Notes under the pieces: model-generated
Told to the model about the DNA's origin: nothing
What the model saw: only the letters and a program-made list of their open reading frames with translations
The model's database searches: none
NCBI GenBank assembly: GCA_035556655.1
Contig: DATMFW010000093.1
Span: 4,934 to 68,933, forward strand
Direction: 5' to 3'
Length of the DNA stretch: 64,000 nucleotides
Source of the DNA: JBDSKH01 sp035556655
GTDB taxonomy: Bacteria; Actinomycetota; Actinomycetes; Actinomycetales; Microbacteriaceae
Program-made: the position numbers and the translations under genes
Shown here: positions 16,901 to 24,685 of the stretch, piece after piece
Position numbering within the stretch: position 1 is the stretch's first letter
How the letters are laid out: every line of letters begins with the position of its first letter

Positions 16901-19654
16901 GTGCCCGATCAGAAGAAGCTCGTCATCGTCGAGTCGCCGGCCAAGGCGAAGACGATCGCCCAGTACCTCGGCGACGGCTACGAGGTGCAGGCGTCGGTGG
17001 GTCACATCCGTGACCTCGTCGAGCCCAAGAACCTGCCGCCCGAGCTCAAGAAGGGGTCGCTCGGCAAGTTCTCGATCGACGTGGAGAACGGGTTCACTCC
17101 TTATTACGTGGTGAGCGACGAGAAGAAGCGCACGGTCGCCGATCTCAAGAAGGCACTGAAGTCCGCCGACGAGCTCTACCTCGCCACCGATGAAGACCGC
17201 GAGGGCGAAGCCATCGCGTGGCACCTGCTCGAGGTGCTGCAGCCGAAGGTGCCCGTCAAGCGCATGGTGTTCCACGAGATCACCAAGGACGCCATCGAGG
17301 CCGCCCGCAACAACCCGCGCGACCTCGACACCGCCCTCGTCGACGCCCAGGAGACGCGGCGCATCCTCGATCGGCTGTACGGCTACGAGGTCTCGCCGGT
17401 GCTCTGGCGCAAGGTGGGTCCCGGCCTCTCGGCCGGTCGCGTGCAGTCCGCCGCCACCCGCCTCGTCGTCGACCGCGAACGCGAGCGGCTCGCATTCGTC
17501 TCCGCCGCCTACTGGGACCTGATCGCCGAGCTGGCACCGAAGCCGGATGCGCCCGGCTCGTCGTTCGAATCGAAGCTCGCCCGCATCGACGGGCGCCGCA
17601 TCGCCACCGGACGCGACTACAGCGACCGGGGCGAGCTGACCTCCGACGTCGTCGCACTCGACGAGACCGCCGCCGAGGCGCTCGCGACCGCGTTGCGCGA
17701 GGACTCCACCACGTTCACCGTCAGCTCGCTCGAGACCAAGCCCTACACCCGGCGCCCGGCCGCACCGTTCACCACGTCGACGCTGCAGCAGGAGGCGGCG
17801 CGGAAGCTGCGCTTCTCGGCCCGGCAGACGATGAGCGTCGCGCAGGGTCTCTACGAGAACGGGTACATCACCTATATGCGCACCGACTCGCCGACGCTCT
17901 CGCAGCAGGCGATCACGGCGGCGCGCACCCAGGCGACCAAGCTCTACGGTGCCGACTCGATCCCCGAGAAGCCGCGCGTCTACACCGGCAAGTCCAAGAA
18001 CGCGCAGGAGGCTCACGAGGCGATCCGCCCCTCGGGCGAGGTGTTCCGCACCCCCAACGAACTCTCCACCGTGCTGCGCGGCAACGAGTTCAAGCTCTAC
18101 GACCTGATCTGGAAGCGCACCGTCGCCTCGCAGATGGCCGACGCGCGGGGCTCCACCGCATCCGTCACGATCGCGGCGGCGACCGCGTCGGCGGGCACCG
18201 CCGAGTTCACCGCCTCGGGCACCGTGATCACCTTCCGCGGGTTCCTCGCCGCCTACGAAGAGGGGCACGACGAGCAGCGCAACGAGCAGGACGGCTCCGA
18301 CGAGCAGCGCTCGCTACCCCCGCTGACCGAAGGTCAGGTGCTCGACCTGGGTGCCCTCGAGGCCAAGGGACACGAGACCACGCCGCCCCCGCGCTACACC
18401 GAGGCCAGCCTGGTGAAGGCGCTCGAAGAGCTCGGCATCGGCCGGCCGTCGACGTACGCGAGCATCATCTCCACGATCATCGACCGCGGCTACGTCACCC
18501 CGCGCGGCACGGCGCTCGTGCCGAACTGGATCGCCTTCAGCGTCGTCCGGCTGCTCGAAGAGCACTTCCGGGACCTCGTCGAATACGACTTCACCGCCGA
18601 GATGGAAGACGACCTCGACCGCATCGCCGATGGCGAAGCCGACCGGGTGGGGTGGCTCAACGAGTTCTACTTCGGCGGCGACAAGCACCGCGGACTTCGC
18701 AAGGTCATCGACAACCTCGGCGACATCGACGCGCGCGACATCAACTCGATCCGCATCGCCGACGACATCACGTTGCGCATCGGGCGCTACGGTCCGTACC
18801 TCGAGGTGCCCGCTGCCGAAGGCGACACCCCGCGCCGGGTCAACGTGCCCGAGGCGCTCGCCCCCGATGAGCTCACCGCCGAGAAGGCGCGCGAACTCAT
18901 CGACGCCCCCGTCGTCGGCGACCGCGAACTCGGGCTGCATCCGGTGACCGGCAAGATGATCGTCGCCAAGGACGGCCGGTACGGCCCCTACGTCACCGAG
19001 CTCGAGCCCGAGGTCGCCCCCGTCGTGCTCAAGGTCGACGAATCCGACCCCGGCGTGGCCGTCGACCCCGCTACCGGCGAACTCGTCGACCCCGCCGCGC
19101 CTGCGCCGAAGAAGAAGAAGGCGGCGCCCAAGAAGGCGGCCGCGGTGAAGCCGCGTACCGCATCCCTGTTCAAAGACATGGACCCGGCGACCGTCGACCT
19201 CGACACCGCCGTCAAGCTGCTCGACCTGCCCCGCGTCGTCGGACAGGACCCGGAGACCGGCGAGGACATCACCGCGCAGAACGGGCGGTACGGGCCGTAC
19301 CTGAAGAAGGGCACCGACAGCCGGTCGCTCGAGACCGAGGCGCAGATCTTCGACATCGATCTCGCCGGGGCGCTCGAAGTGTTCGCGCAGCCGAAGTACG
19401 GCGCACGGCGACCGAGCAGCGCCCTCAAGGAGTTCGACGCCGACCCGGTCAGCGGCAAGCCGATCAAGGTGCGCGACGGCCGGTTCGGACCCTACGTGAC
19501 CGACGGTGTCACCAACGCCACCATCCCGCGCGGCGACGACGTCGAGACCATCGACTTCGAGCGCGCCGTGCAGCTACTGGCGGACAAGCGCGCCAAGGGT
19601 CCGGCGAAGAAGCCCGCGAGCCGCGCCAAGCGAGCCCCCGCGAAGAGGAAGTAG
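16901..19654 (+). CDS. topA: DNA topoisomerase I
   Basis: Type IA topoisomerase of 917 residues, which relaxes negative supercoils. The TOPRIM domain starts with IVESPAKAKTI and has the acidic triad region DEDREGEAIAWH. The catalytic tyrosine, in YITYMRTDS, is about residue 325. The C-terminus has several repeated DNA-binding modules marked by GRYGPY/GRFGPYV and ends in a lysine/arginine-rich tail, typical of actinobacterial TopA. The start GTG 16901 follows an excellent AAGGAGA ribosome binding site; the in-frame upstream ATG has none. tmk follows after two bases. Confidence 0.97.
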   Translation: MPDQKKLVIVESPAKAKTIAQYLGDGYEVQASVGHIRDLVEPKNLPPELKKGSLGKFSIDVENGFTPYYVVSDEKKRTVADLKKALKSADELYLATDEDREGEAIAWHLLEVLQPKVPVKRMVFHEITKDAIEAARNNPRDLDTALVDAQETRRILDRLYGYEVSPVLWRKVGPGLSAGRVQSAATRLVVDRERERLAFVSAAYWDLIAELAPKPDAPGSSFESKLARIDGRRIATGRDYSDRGELTSDVVALDETAAEALATALREDSTTFTVSSLETKPYTRRPAAPFTTSTLQQEAARKLRFSARQTMSVAQGLYENGYITYMRTDSPTLSQQAITAARTQATKLYGADSIPEKPRVYTGKSKNAQEAHEAIRPSGEVFRTPNELSTVLRGNEFKLYDLIWKRTVASQMADARGSTASVTIAAATASAGTAEFTASGTVITFRGFLAAYEEGHDEQRNEQDGSDEQRSLPPLTEGQVLDLGALEAKGHETTPPPRYTEASLVKALEELGIGRPSTYASIISTIIDRGYVTPRGTALVPNWIAFSVVRLLEEHFRDLVEYDFTAEMEDDLDRIADGEADRVGWLNEFYFGGDKHRGLRKVIDNLGDIDARDINSIRIADDITLRIGRYGPYLEVPAAEGDTPRRVNVPEALAPDELTAEKARELIDAPVVGDRELGLHPVTGKMIVAKDGRYGPYVTELEPEVAPVVLKVDESDPGVAVDPATGELVDPAAPAPKKKKAAPKKAAAVKPRTASLFKDMDPATVDLDTAVKLLDLPRVVGQDPETGEDITAQNGRYGPYLKKGTDSRSLETEAQIFDIDLAGALEVFAQPKYGARRPSSALKEFDADPVSGKPIKVRDGRFGPYVTDGVTNATIPRGDDVETIDFERAVQLLADKRAKGPAKKPASRAKRAPAKRK

Positions 19655-19656
19655 CC

Positions 19657-20277
19657 GTGCCCGGCCTGTTCCTCACGCTCGAGGGCGGTGACGGATCCGG
19701 CAAGTCGACCCAGTCCGCGCTGCTCACCGAGTGGCTCACCGGGCAGGGGCGCACCGTCGTGCACGCCCGCGAACCCGGCGGCACCGACTTCGGGCTCGAG
19801 GTGCGCGAACTCGTGCTGCACCGGCGGGGGCACATCGCCGCCCGCGCCGAGGCGCTGCTCTACGCCGCCGACCGGGCGCACAACATCGCCACGGTCGTCC
19901 GGCCGGCGCTCGAGCGCGGCGACATCGTCATCCAGGACCGCTACCTCGACTCGTCGGTGGCGTATCAGGGCGCCGGGCGGGTGCTCGACCCCGCCGAGGT
20001 GCGCGACCTGTCGCTGTGGGCCACCGAGGGTCTGCTGCCTGATCTGACGGTGCTGCTCGACCTCGACGAGACCACCGGGCGGGAGCGGCTCGACGAGTCC
20101 CGCACCCGGTACGACCGCCTCGAGGCGGAGGCCGCCGACTTCCACGCCCGCGTGCGGGCCGGGTACCTCGAACTCGCCGCCGCCGAGCCCGCGCGCTTCC
20201 TGGTGCTCGACGCGACGCTCCCCGTCGACGAGCTGGCCGGGAACATCCGCGACCGTGTGTCGGCCCTCCTCGGCTAG
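19657..20277 (+). CDS. tmk: Thymidylate kinase
   Basis: dTMP kinase of 206 residues, catalysing dTMP + ATP to dTDP + ADP in DNA precursor synthesis. The P-loop GGDGSGKST is at residues 10-18, the DR(Y/H) motif is in QDRYLDSS, and a lid region follows near GRERLDESRTR. The GTG start lies two bases after the topA stop. The order topA-tmk-holB is a standard actinobacterial replication/nucleotide cluster. Confidence 0.96.
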   Translation: MPGLFLTLEGGDGSGKSTQSALLTEWLTGQGRTVVHAREPGGTDFGLEVRELVLHRRGHIAARAEALLYAADRAHNIATVVRPALERGDIVIQDRYLDSSVAYQGAGRVLDPAEVRDLSLWATEGLLPDLTVLLDLDETTGRERLDESRTRYDRLEAEAADFHARVRAGYLELAAAEPARFLVLDATLPVDELAGNIRDRVSALLG

Positions 20278-20286
20278 ATTCACGAC

Positions 20287-21435
20287 ATGGGTTGGGACGA
20301 CCTCACCGGTCAGGCAGAGGCCATCGCGGTCATGCGCGATGCCGTCTCCGACGACCGGCTCACCCACTCCTGGCTGATCACCGGGCCACCCGGTTCCGGG
20401 CGCTCGATCCTGGCCTACGCGTTCGCCTCCGCGCTGATCGCCCGACCGGGGGACGAAGAGGCGACCGAGGCGCAGGTGCGGGCGCGCACGCATCCGGACC
20501 TCGGCATCCTGAGCACCGACCGCGTCACCATCACGATCGACGAGGTGCGGCAGCTCGTCGCGGCGAGCCAGTACTCCCCGTCGGTCGGGCGTTACCGGGT
20601 CATGGTCATCGAAGACGCCGACCGCATGATCGAACGCACCTCCAATGTGCTGCTGAAAGCGCTCGAGGAACCGCCGCCGCGCACCGTCTGGATCCTCTGC
20701 GCCCCCAGCGAGGCCGACCTGATCCCGACCATCCGGTCGCGGGTACGCAGCGTGCGGCTGCGCACCCCGAGCGTCCCCGAGGTCGCCGAGCTGATCTCGC
20801 GGCGGGCCGGGGTGAGCATGCCCGAGGCCGAGCGCGCCGCCCGCGAGGCGCAATCGCACATCGGCATGGCCCACCGCCTGGCGACGAACGAAGAGGCGCG
20901 CGACCGGCGCAAGCGCACGCTGGAACTGGCCCTCGGCATCCACAGCGTCGCCGGCGCCGTGATGGCCGCCGCCGAGCTGGTGTCGCTGGCGAGCGCCGAC
21001 GCGAAGGCGTTCACCGATCAGCACGACAGCGAGGAACGCGAGCGCGCCCTGCGATCCCTCGGCATCGAGCCCGGTGCCGCGGTGCCGCCCGGGCTGCGGG
21101 CGCAGATCAAGGCGCTCGAAGACGACCAGAAGCGCCGCGCGACCCGCAGCATGCGCGACGGCATCGACCGCATCCTCGTCGATCTGCTGTCGTTGTATCG
21201 CGACATCCTCATGCTGCAGCTGGGGGTCGAGACCGAGCCGGTGAACCTGGCGATCTATCCCGAGCTGACCGCGGCCGCCGGGCTGTGCGACGCGCCCCGC
21301 ACCCTGCAGACCCTCGATGCGATCGCCACCGCGCGGGAGCGCATCGAGGGCAACGTCGCCCCCGCCCTTGCCCTCGAGGCCATGCTCATCTCGGCGGTGC
21401 GCGACCGCACCGCCGCCGGAAAGGATCGCGCGTGA
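20287..21435 (+). CDS. holB: DNA polymerase III clamp-loader subunit delta prime
   Basis: A 382-residue AAA+ clamp-loader subunit. The P-loop is GPPGSGRS, with arginine in place of the usual lysine, consistent with a delta-prime subunit that need not hydrolyse ATP. The sensor and arginine-finger region NVLLKALEEPPPRTVWIL is intact. It works with DnaX and HolA to load the beta clamp. The expected zinc-binding cysteines are absent from the region around residues 45-70, where an acidic EEATEAQ segment stands. The stop overlaps the next gene as GTGA. Confidence 0.92.
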   Translation: MGWDDLTGQAEAIAVMRDAVSDDRLTHSWLITGPPGSGRSILAYAFASALIARPGDEEATEAQVRARTHPDLGILSTDRVTITIDEVRQLVAASQYSPSVGRYRVMVIEDADRMIERTSNVLLKALEEPPPRTVWILCAPSEADLIPTIRSRVRSVRLRTPSVPEVAELISRRAGVSMPEAERAAREAQSHIGMAHRLATNEEARDRRKRTLELALGIHSVAGAVMAAAELVSLASADAKAFTDQHDSEERERALRSLGIEPGAAVPPGLRAQIKALEDDQKRRATRSMRDGIDRILVDLLSLYRDILMLQLGVETEPVNLAIYPELTAAAGLCDAPRTLQTLDAIATARERIEGNVAPALALEAMLISAVRDRTAAGKDRA

Positions 21436-22961
21436 GAACCCGACGCATCACCGCACTGCTGGCCGGCGCCGGCGTCGTCACACTGCTGCTCAGCGGCTGC
21501 ATGAGCTGGTTCCTGCCGCCGCAGCCCTCGACGACCTCGGTGCCCACCGGCGAGCAGGTCGATGCCGATCTCGCCGCGTTCTACGGGCAGGTGCTCGTCT
21601 GGCGCGCCTGCGGTGACGGCATGCAGTGCACGACCGCGACCGCTCCGATGAACTGGGAGGACCCGGCGCAGGACAGCATCGAGCTCGCCCTCGTGCGGCA
21701 GCCCGCCACCGGCCAGCGTAAGGGCTCGCTGCTGATCAACCCCGGCGGCCCGGGCGGTTCGGGGTATGACTTCATCCTCGACAGCGTCGACTACGCCACG
21801 AGCGAGCGTCTGCAGCAGAGCTACGACATCGTCGGTTTCGACCCGCGCGGTGTCGGGCGCTCGTCGGCGGTCAGCTGTTATGACGACCCCGCCGACTTCG
21901 ACGAGTTCACCTATGGCATCGCCCCGGGCACCACCGGTTCGGACGAGTGGCTGGCCGCCCTCGAGACCTCGATGGAGGACTTCGGCAGGGACTGCCTGGA
22001 GTTCACCGGTCCGCTGCTGCAGTACGTCGACACGATCAGCGCGGCCCGCGATCTCGACCTGCTGCGCGCGGTGCTCGGCGACGTGAAGCTCAACTACCTC
22101 GGCTACTCGTACGGCTCGTACCTCGGGGCGACGTACGCGGGCCTCTACCCCGAGAAGACCGGGCACCTCGTGCTCGACGGCGCGCTCGATCCGGCGACGT
22201 CGGACTTCGATGTCACGAAGACGCAGGCGGTCGGATTCGAGAACGCTCTCACCGCCTACCTCACCGATTGCGTGGCCGGCTCCGATTGCCCCTTCCGCGG
22301 TGTCGAGCAGGGGCTGACGCGCATTCAGAACATGTTCGCCTCGCTGGAGAAGAGCCCGCTGCCGGCCGAGGACGGTCGTGAGCTCGGCGTGACGACGTTC
22401 TTCTATGCGGTCATCCTGCCCCTCTACAACCAGGACAACTGGCCCTATCTCAGTCAGCTCTTCGACGAGGTCGCGCGCGGGGGGACCTCCACCGCGTTCC
22501 TGCTCGCCGACAGCTACAACGAACGGAATCCGGACGGCACCTACTCCAGCAACTCGAACGAGGCGAACATCGCGATCAACTGCCTGGATTACGCCGGCCA
22601 GGCCGATCTCGAGGTGATGCGCCGCGAGGCCGCCGAGCTCGCCGAGGCCGCCCCGGTCTTCGGCACCTACATGGGCTACGGCGGGCTGACCTGCGAGCAC
22701 TGGCCGTTCCCGTCGACGCGGCAGCGCGAGGCGATCAGGGCTGCGGGGTCGGCCGACATCCTGGTGCTCGGCACGACGAACGACCCCGCCACCCCGTACG
22801 TGTGGGCGCAGGCGCTGGCCGATCAGCTCGAGAACGGGCACCTGATCACGTACCACGGCGAGGGCCACACGGCCTACAACAAGTCGAACTCGTGCGTCGA
22901 CGACGCGGTGGACGACTACTTCATCGACGACACCGTCCCGCAGGAGGACCCCGACTGCTGA
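21432..22961 (+). CDS. Lipoprotein alpha/beta hydrolase (TAP-like peptidase)
   Basis: A secreted lipoprotein hydrolase of 509 residues. The N-terminal signal ends in the lipobox LLLSGC. The alpha/beta-hydrolase core shows the oxyanion region NPGGPGGSG, the nucleophile serine in GYSYGS, an acid in GTTNDPATP and the histidine in GEGHTAYN. The C-terminal half is TAP-like, as in secreted tripeptidyl aminopeptidases of Streptomyces and mycobacterial CaeA-type proteases. It probably cleaves peptides or esters outside the cell. GTG 21432 overlaps the holB stop, which fixes the start. Confidence 0.9.
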   Translation: MRTRRITALLAGAGVVTLLLSGCMSWFLPPQPSTTSVPTGEQVDADLAAFYGQVLVWRACGDGMQCTTATAPMNWEDPAQDSIELALVRQPATGQRKGSLLINPGGPGGSGYDFILDSVDYATSERLQQSYDIVGFDPRGVGRSSAVSCYDDPADFDEFTYGIAPGTTGSDEWLAALETSMEDFGRDCLEFTGPLLQYVDTISAARDLDLLRAVLGDVKLNYLGYSYGSYLGATYAGLYPEKTGHLVLDGALDPATSDFDVTKTQAVGFENALTAYLTDCVAGSDCPFRGVEQGLTRIQNMFASLEKSPLPAEDGRELGVTTFFYAVILPLYNQDNWPYLSQLFDEVARGGTSTAFLLADSYNERNPDGTYSSNSNEANIAINCLDYAGQADLEVMRREAAELAEAAPVFGTYMGYGGLTCEHWPFPSTRQREAIRAAGSADILVLGTTNDPATPYVWAQALADQLENGHLITYHGEGHTAYNKSNSCVDDAVDDYFIDDTVPQEDPDC

Positions 22962-22964
22962 CCG

Positions 22965-22998
22965 GTGCAAGTTTGCACTCTATGCAAGAATGAGTGCA
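22965..22998. promoter_or_regulatory. Putative TetR operator with nested palindromes
   Basis: Two overlapping inverted repeats fill the gap before the TetR gene. GTGCAA-GT-TTGCAC lies at 22965-22978, and TGCACTC (22974-22980) is inverted as GAGTGCA (22992-22998), sharing the TGCA core. The second arm reaches the start codon. Autorepression by the TetR protein is the simplest reading. Confidence 0.55.
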
Positions 22999-23639
22999 TG
23001 ACCGACCCCGCGGCCATCGACACCCCCGGCCTCCGCGAACGCAAACGTGTGGCCACCAAACGCGCGATCGAGATCGCCGCGATCACGCTCGTGCGCGATC
23101 AGGGTCTGGATGCGGTGACCGTCGATGAGATCGCCCGCGTCGCCGACGTCTCACCCCGCACCTTCTTCAACTACTTCTCCTCAAAAGAGGAGGCGATCGT
23201 GGGCAACACCCCCGAGATGCCCTCGGAGGAGGCGCAGGAGGAGTTCGTGCTCGACCCCTCCCCGGTGTTCGCGGCCCTGGCGCGGCTGTTCTCGCGCTCC
23301 ATCGCCACCGCGCTGCAGGACCAGGAGGTGCTGATGCTGCGCCGCACCCTGATGAAGTCGGACCCGGAGCTCGGCGGACGGCGCTGGGCGAGCATCCACC
23401 GTTTCGAGACCAAGATGGTCGAGCTCATCGCCCGCCGGATCGCGACGCAGAACCCGGAGCTGGCGCACGACGAGGATGTGCTGCGCACCCGGGCTCGCCT
23501 GATCGCCATGATGGCGGTGGCGGGCATGCGCCACGCCTGGCTGACCTGGATGGACGACAACGGCGAGCACGGCACCTTGCACAGCCGGCTGATGGAATCG
23601 TTCGGGGCGATGCCCGAGATCGTGCGCTCCTCGGTCTGA
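22998..23639 (+). CDS. TetR family transcriptional regulator
   Basis: A 213-residue regulator. The N-terminal helix-turn-helix runs from about 15 to 62, with VDEIARVADVSPRTFFNYFSSKEE, the classic TetR recognition helix. The C-terminal ligand domain is unassigned; it is of the sort found in regulators of drug efflux genes. The only neighbours are the divergence-free hydrolase gene and tRNA-Thr, so its regulon beyond itself is unknown. I start at ATG 22998, giving MTDPAAID; the frame stays open upstream but runs through the operator. Confidence 0.88.
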   Translation: MTDPAAIDTPGLRERKRVATKRAIEIAAITLVRDQGLDAVTVDEIARVADVSPRTFFNYFSSKEEAIVGNTPEMPSEEAQEEFVLDPSPVFAALARLFSRSIATALQDQEVLMLRRTLMKSDPELGGRRWASIHRFETKMVELIARRIATQNPELAHDEDVLRTRARLIAMMAVAGMRHAWLTWMDDNGEHGTLHSRLMESFGAMPEIVRSSV

Positions 23640-23685
23640 CCGCGAGTCGGTTATGATTCCGTACGGTGCCGGTTCTCCCGGCCCG

Positions 23686-23761
23686 GCCGCCTTAGCTCAG
23701 TTGGCAGAGCGATTCACTCGTAATGAATAGGTCGTGAGTTCGATTCTCACAGGTGGCTCCA
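23686..23761 (+). tRNA. tRNA-Thr (anticodon CGT)
   Basis: Cloverleaf with acceptor GCCGCCT/AGGTGGC (one G-U pair), D stem GCTC/GAGC, anticodon stem ATTCA/TGAAT around CTCGTAA, and T arm GTGAG-TTCGATT-CTCAC. Anticodon CGT reads threonine ACG. The discriminator is T and CCA is encoded. A -10-like TATGAT lies at 23652-23657. A strong terminator follows at 23858. Confidence 0.96.
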
Positions 23762-23857
23762 CGGTCGGTGCGCGGTAGGCAAGGAAACTCGCGCGGCGCA
23801 CACCCGTCTGAGTTATTGTTGGAGCAATGGGCTGGTCTCACGACCCGGGCCCACATC

Positions 23858-23888
23858 ATGGCGGGGGAAGTCCCCCGCCATTTTGTTT
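23858..23888 (+). terminator. Intrinsic terminator downstream of tRNA-Thr
   Basis: A perfect 10-bp stem (ATGGCGGGGG, 23858-23867, with 23872-23881) closes a four-base loop and runs directly into TTTTGTTT. It is the best canonical terminator in the window after the 6C RNA. It probably ends the tRNA-Thr transcript. Confidence 0.85.
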
Positions 23889-24377
23889 CCCCGCGAGGAA
23901 CGCGTGACGAGTCCGGAGATTTCGGCGATTCCGCTTCCGGCTACTACGTGCTCGGATTCGTTGTCCACGAGCAACACGAGCCGTTGTCTCCGCACCTTGA
24001 TGAACTGGATCGCCGGCTTCGCGACATCGGTCTCGACCGGCACACGGTCCATAGCGGGGCCGTGATCCGAGGCGAAGCGGAATATCGTGAAATGCCCTGG
24101 GCCCAGCGAAAGGGAGCATTCACGCGAATGCACGCGTTCGTGAGAAGGGCGCCCGTCCGGTACTACTCGTTGACGCTGAAGCGGAGGGACCATCCGGAGC
24201 GGCTCGGTCTCGAGGGCGCTATCGCGAGGGGCCTCGGCAGGTTTCTTCAGGAGCGTACGGACTACTTCCGGACGTTCGACGACTGCCCTCACGAAGTCGG
24301 ATCTCTTCTGCTTCGAATCGGCGAAGAAGCTGCGGCGAGATTACCTCAGGACGTTCACCGCGAAACGGTTGCCCTGA
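23882..24377 (+). pseudogene. Decayed DUF3800 gene
   Basis: The frame contains DESGDFGD (from 23906) and GYYVLGFVVHE, the N-terminal signature of DUF3800 proteins, a poorly understood RNase H-like group often found near mobile DNA. No in-frame start codon lies between the upstream terminator and DESG. After about residue position FRTFDDCPHEV the match is lost in this frame, but the family's C-terminal block reappears in the next frame from 24297 (SDLFCFESAKKLRRDYLR) and ends at TGA 24377. So the start is missing and the middle is deleted with a frameshift. Its base composition is visibly lower in GC than its neighbours, suggesting transferred origin. Confidence 0.75.
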
Positions 24378-24384
24378 CCCACCT

Positions 24385-24676
24385 TCACATCGTTCTCCCA
24401 AGCGGTCGATGTGCACGCGGGCTCCACGGTCTGAGTCTCGGGATCCACCCCCGCACGTTGCGCGTGCACTCTCGGTACTCCTCCCCGTACGTCTCGTCGA
24501 GAGTCGGCTCCTCGTAGAACCGCACGAAGGCGTCGAGCAGCACGACGACTCCGGCGAGGATCACCAGGCCGGCCACGAGCGCGACGGGCCCAGGGGATCA
24601 GCCCGGCGACGACGCCGGGGGCCGCGAAGAGGAACAGGATCGTGCCGAGCCAGGCACGCACGCGGGTGCCGGTCAT
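24385..24676 (-). pseudogene. Decayed isoprenylcysteine carboxylmethyltransferase-like gene
   Basis: On the minus strand the first 30 codons read MTGTRVRAWLGTILFLF and then AGLIPW, the N-terminus of small ICMT-like membrane proteins. A frameshift follows. In the shifted frame come GLVILAGVVVLLDAFVRF and then YEEPTLDETYGEEYREC and GWIPRLRPW, the C-terminal block. The central part with the expected RxxRNPMY-type motif is absent. In intact relatives an FVRF-like segment occurs both before and after that centre, so deletion between them is plausible. It ends beside the DUF3800 remnant, so two neighbouring genes are decaying here. Confidence 0.75.
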
Positions 24677-24685
24677 GCTGGGAGG

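Noticed and set aside
23858..23860. ATG as a start for the DUF3800 gene
   Set aside because: The codon is the first base triplet of a perfect terminator stem, so it is unlikely to initiate a translated message; the downstream frame is also broken.
23734..24680. Prophage or integrative element attached at tRNA-Thr
   Set aside because: I looked for a second copy of the tRNA 3' end and for an integrase and saw neither. Only two degraded genes lie there.
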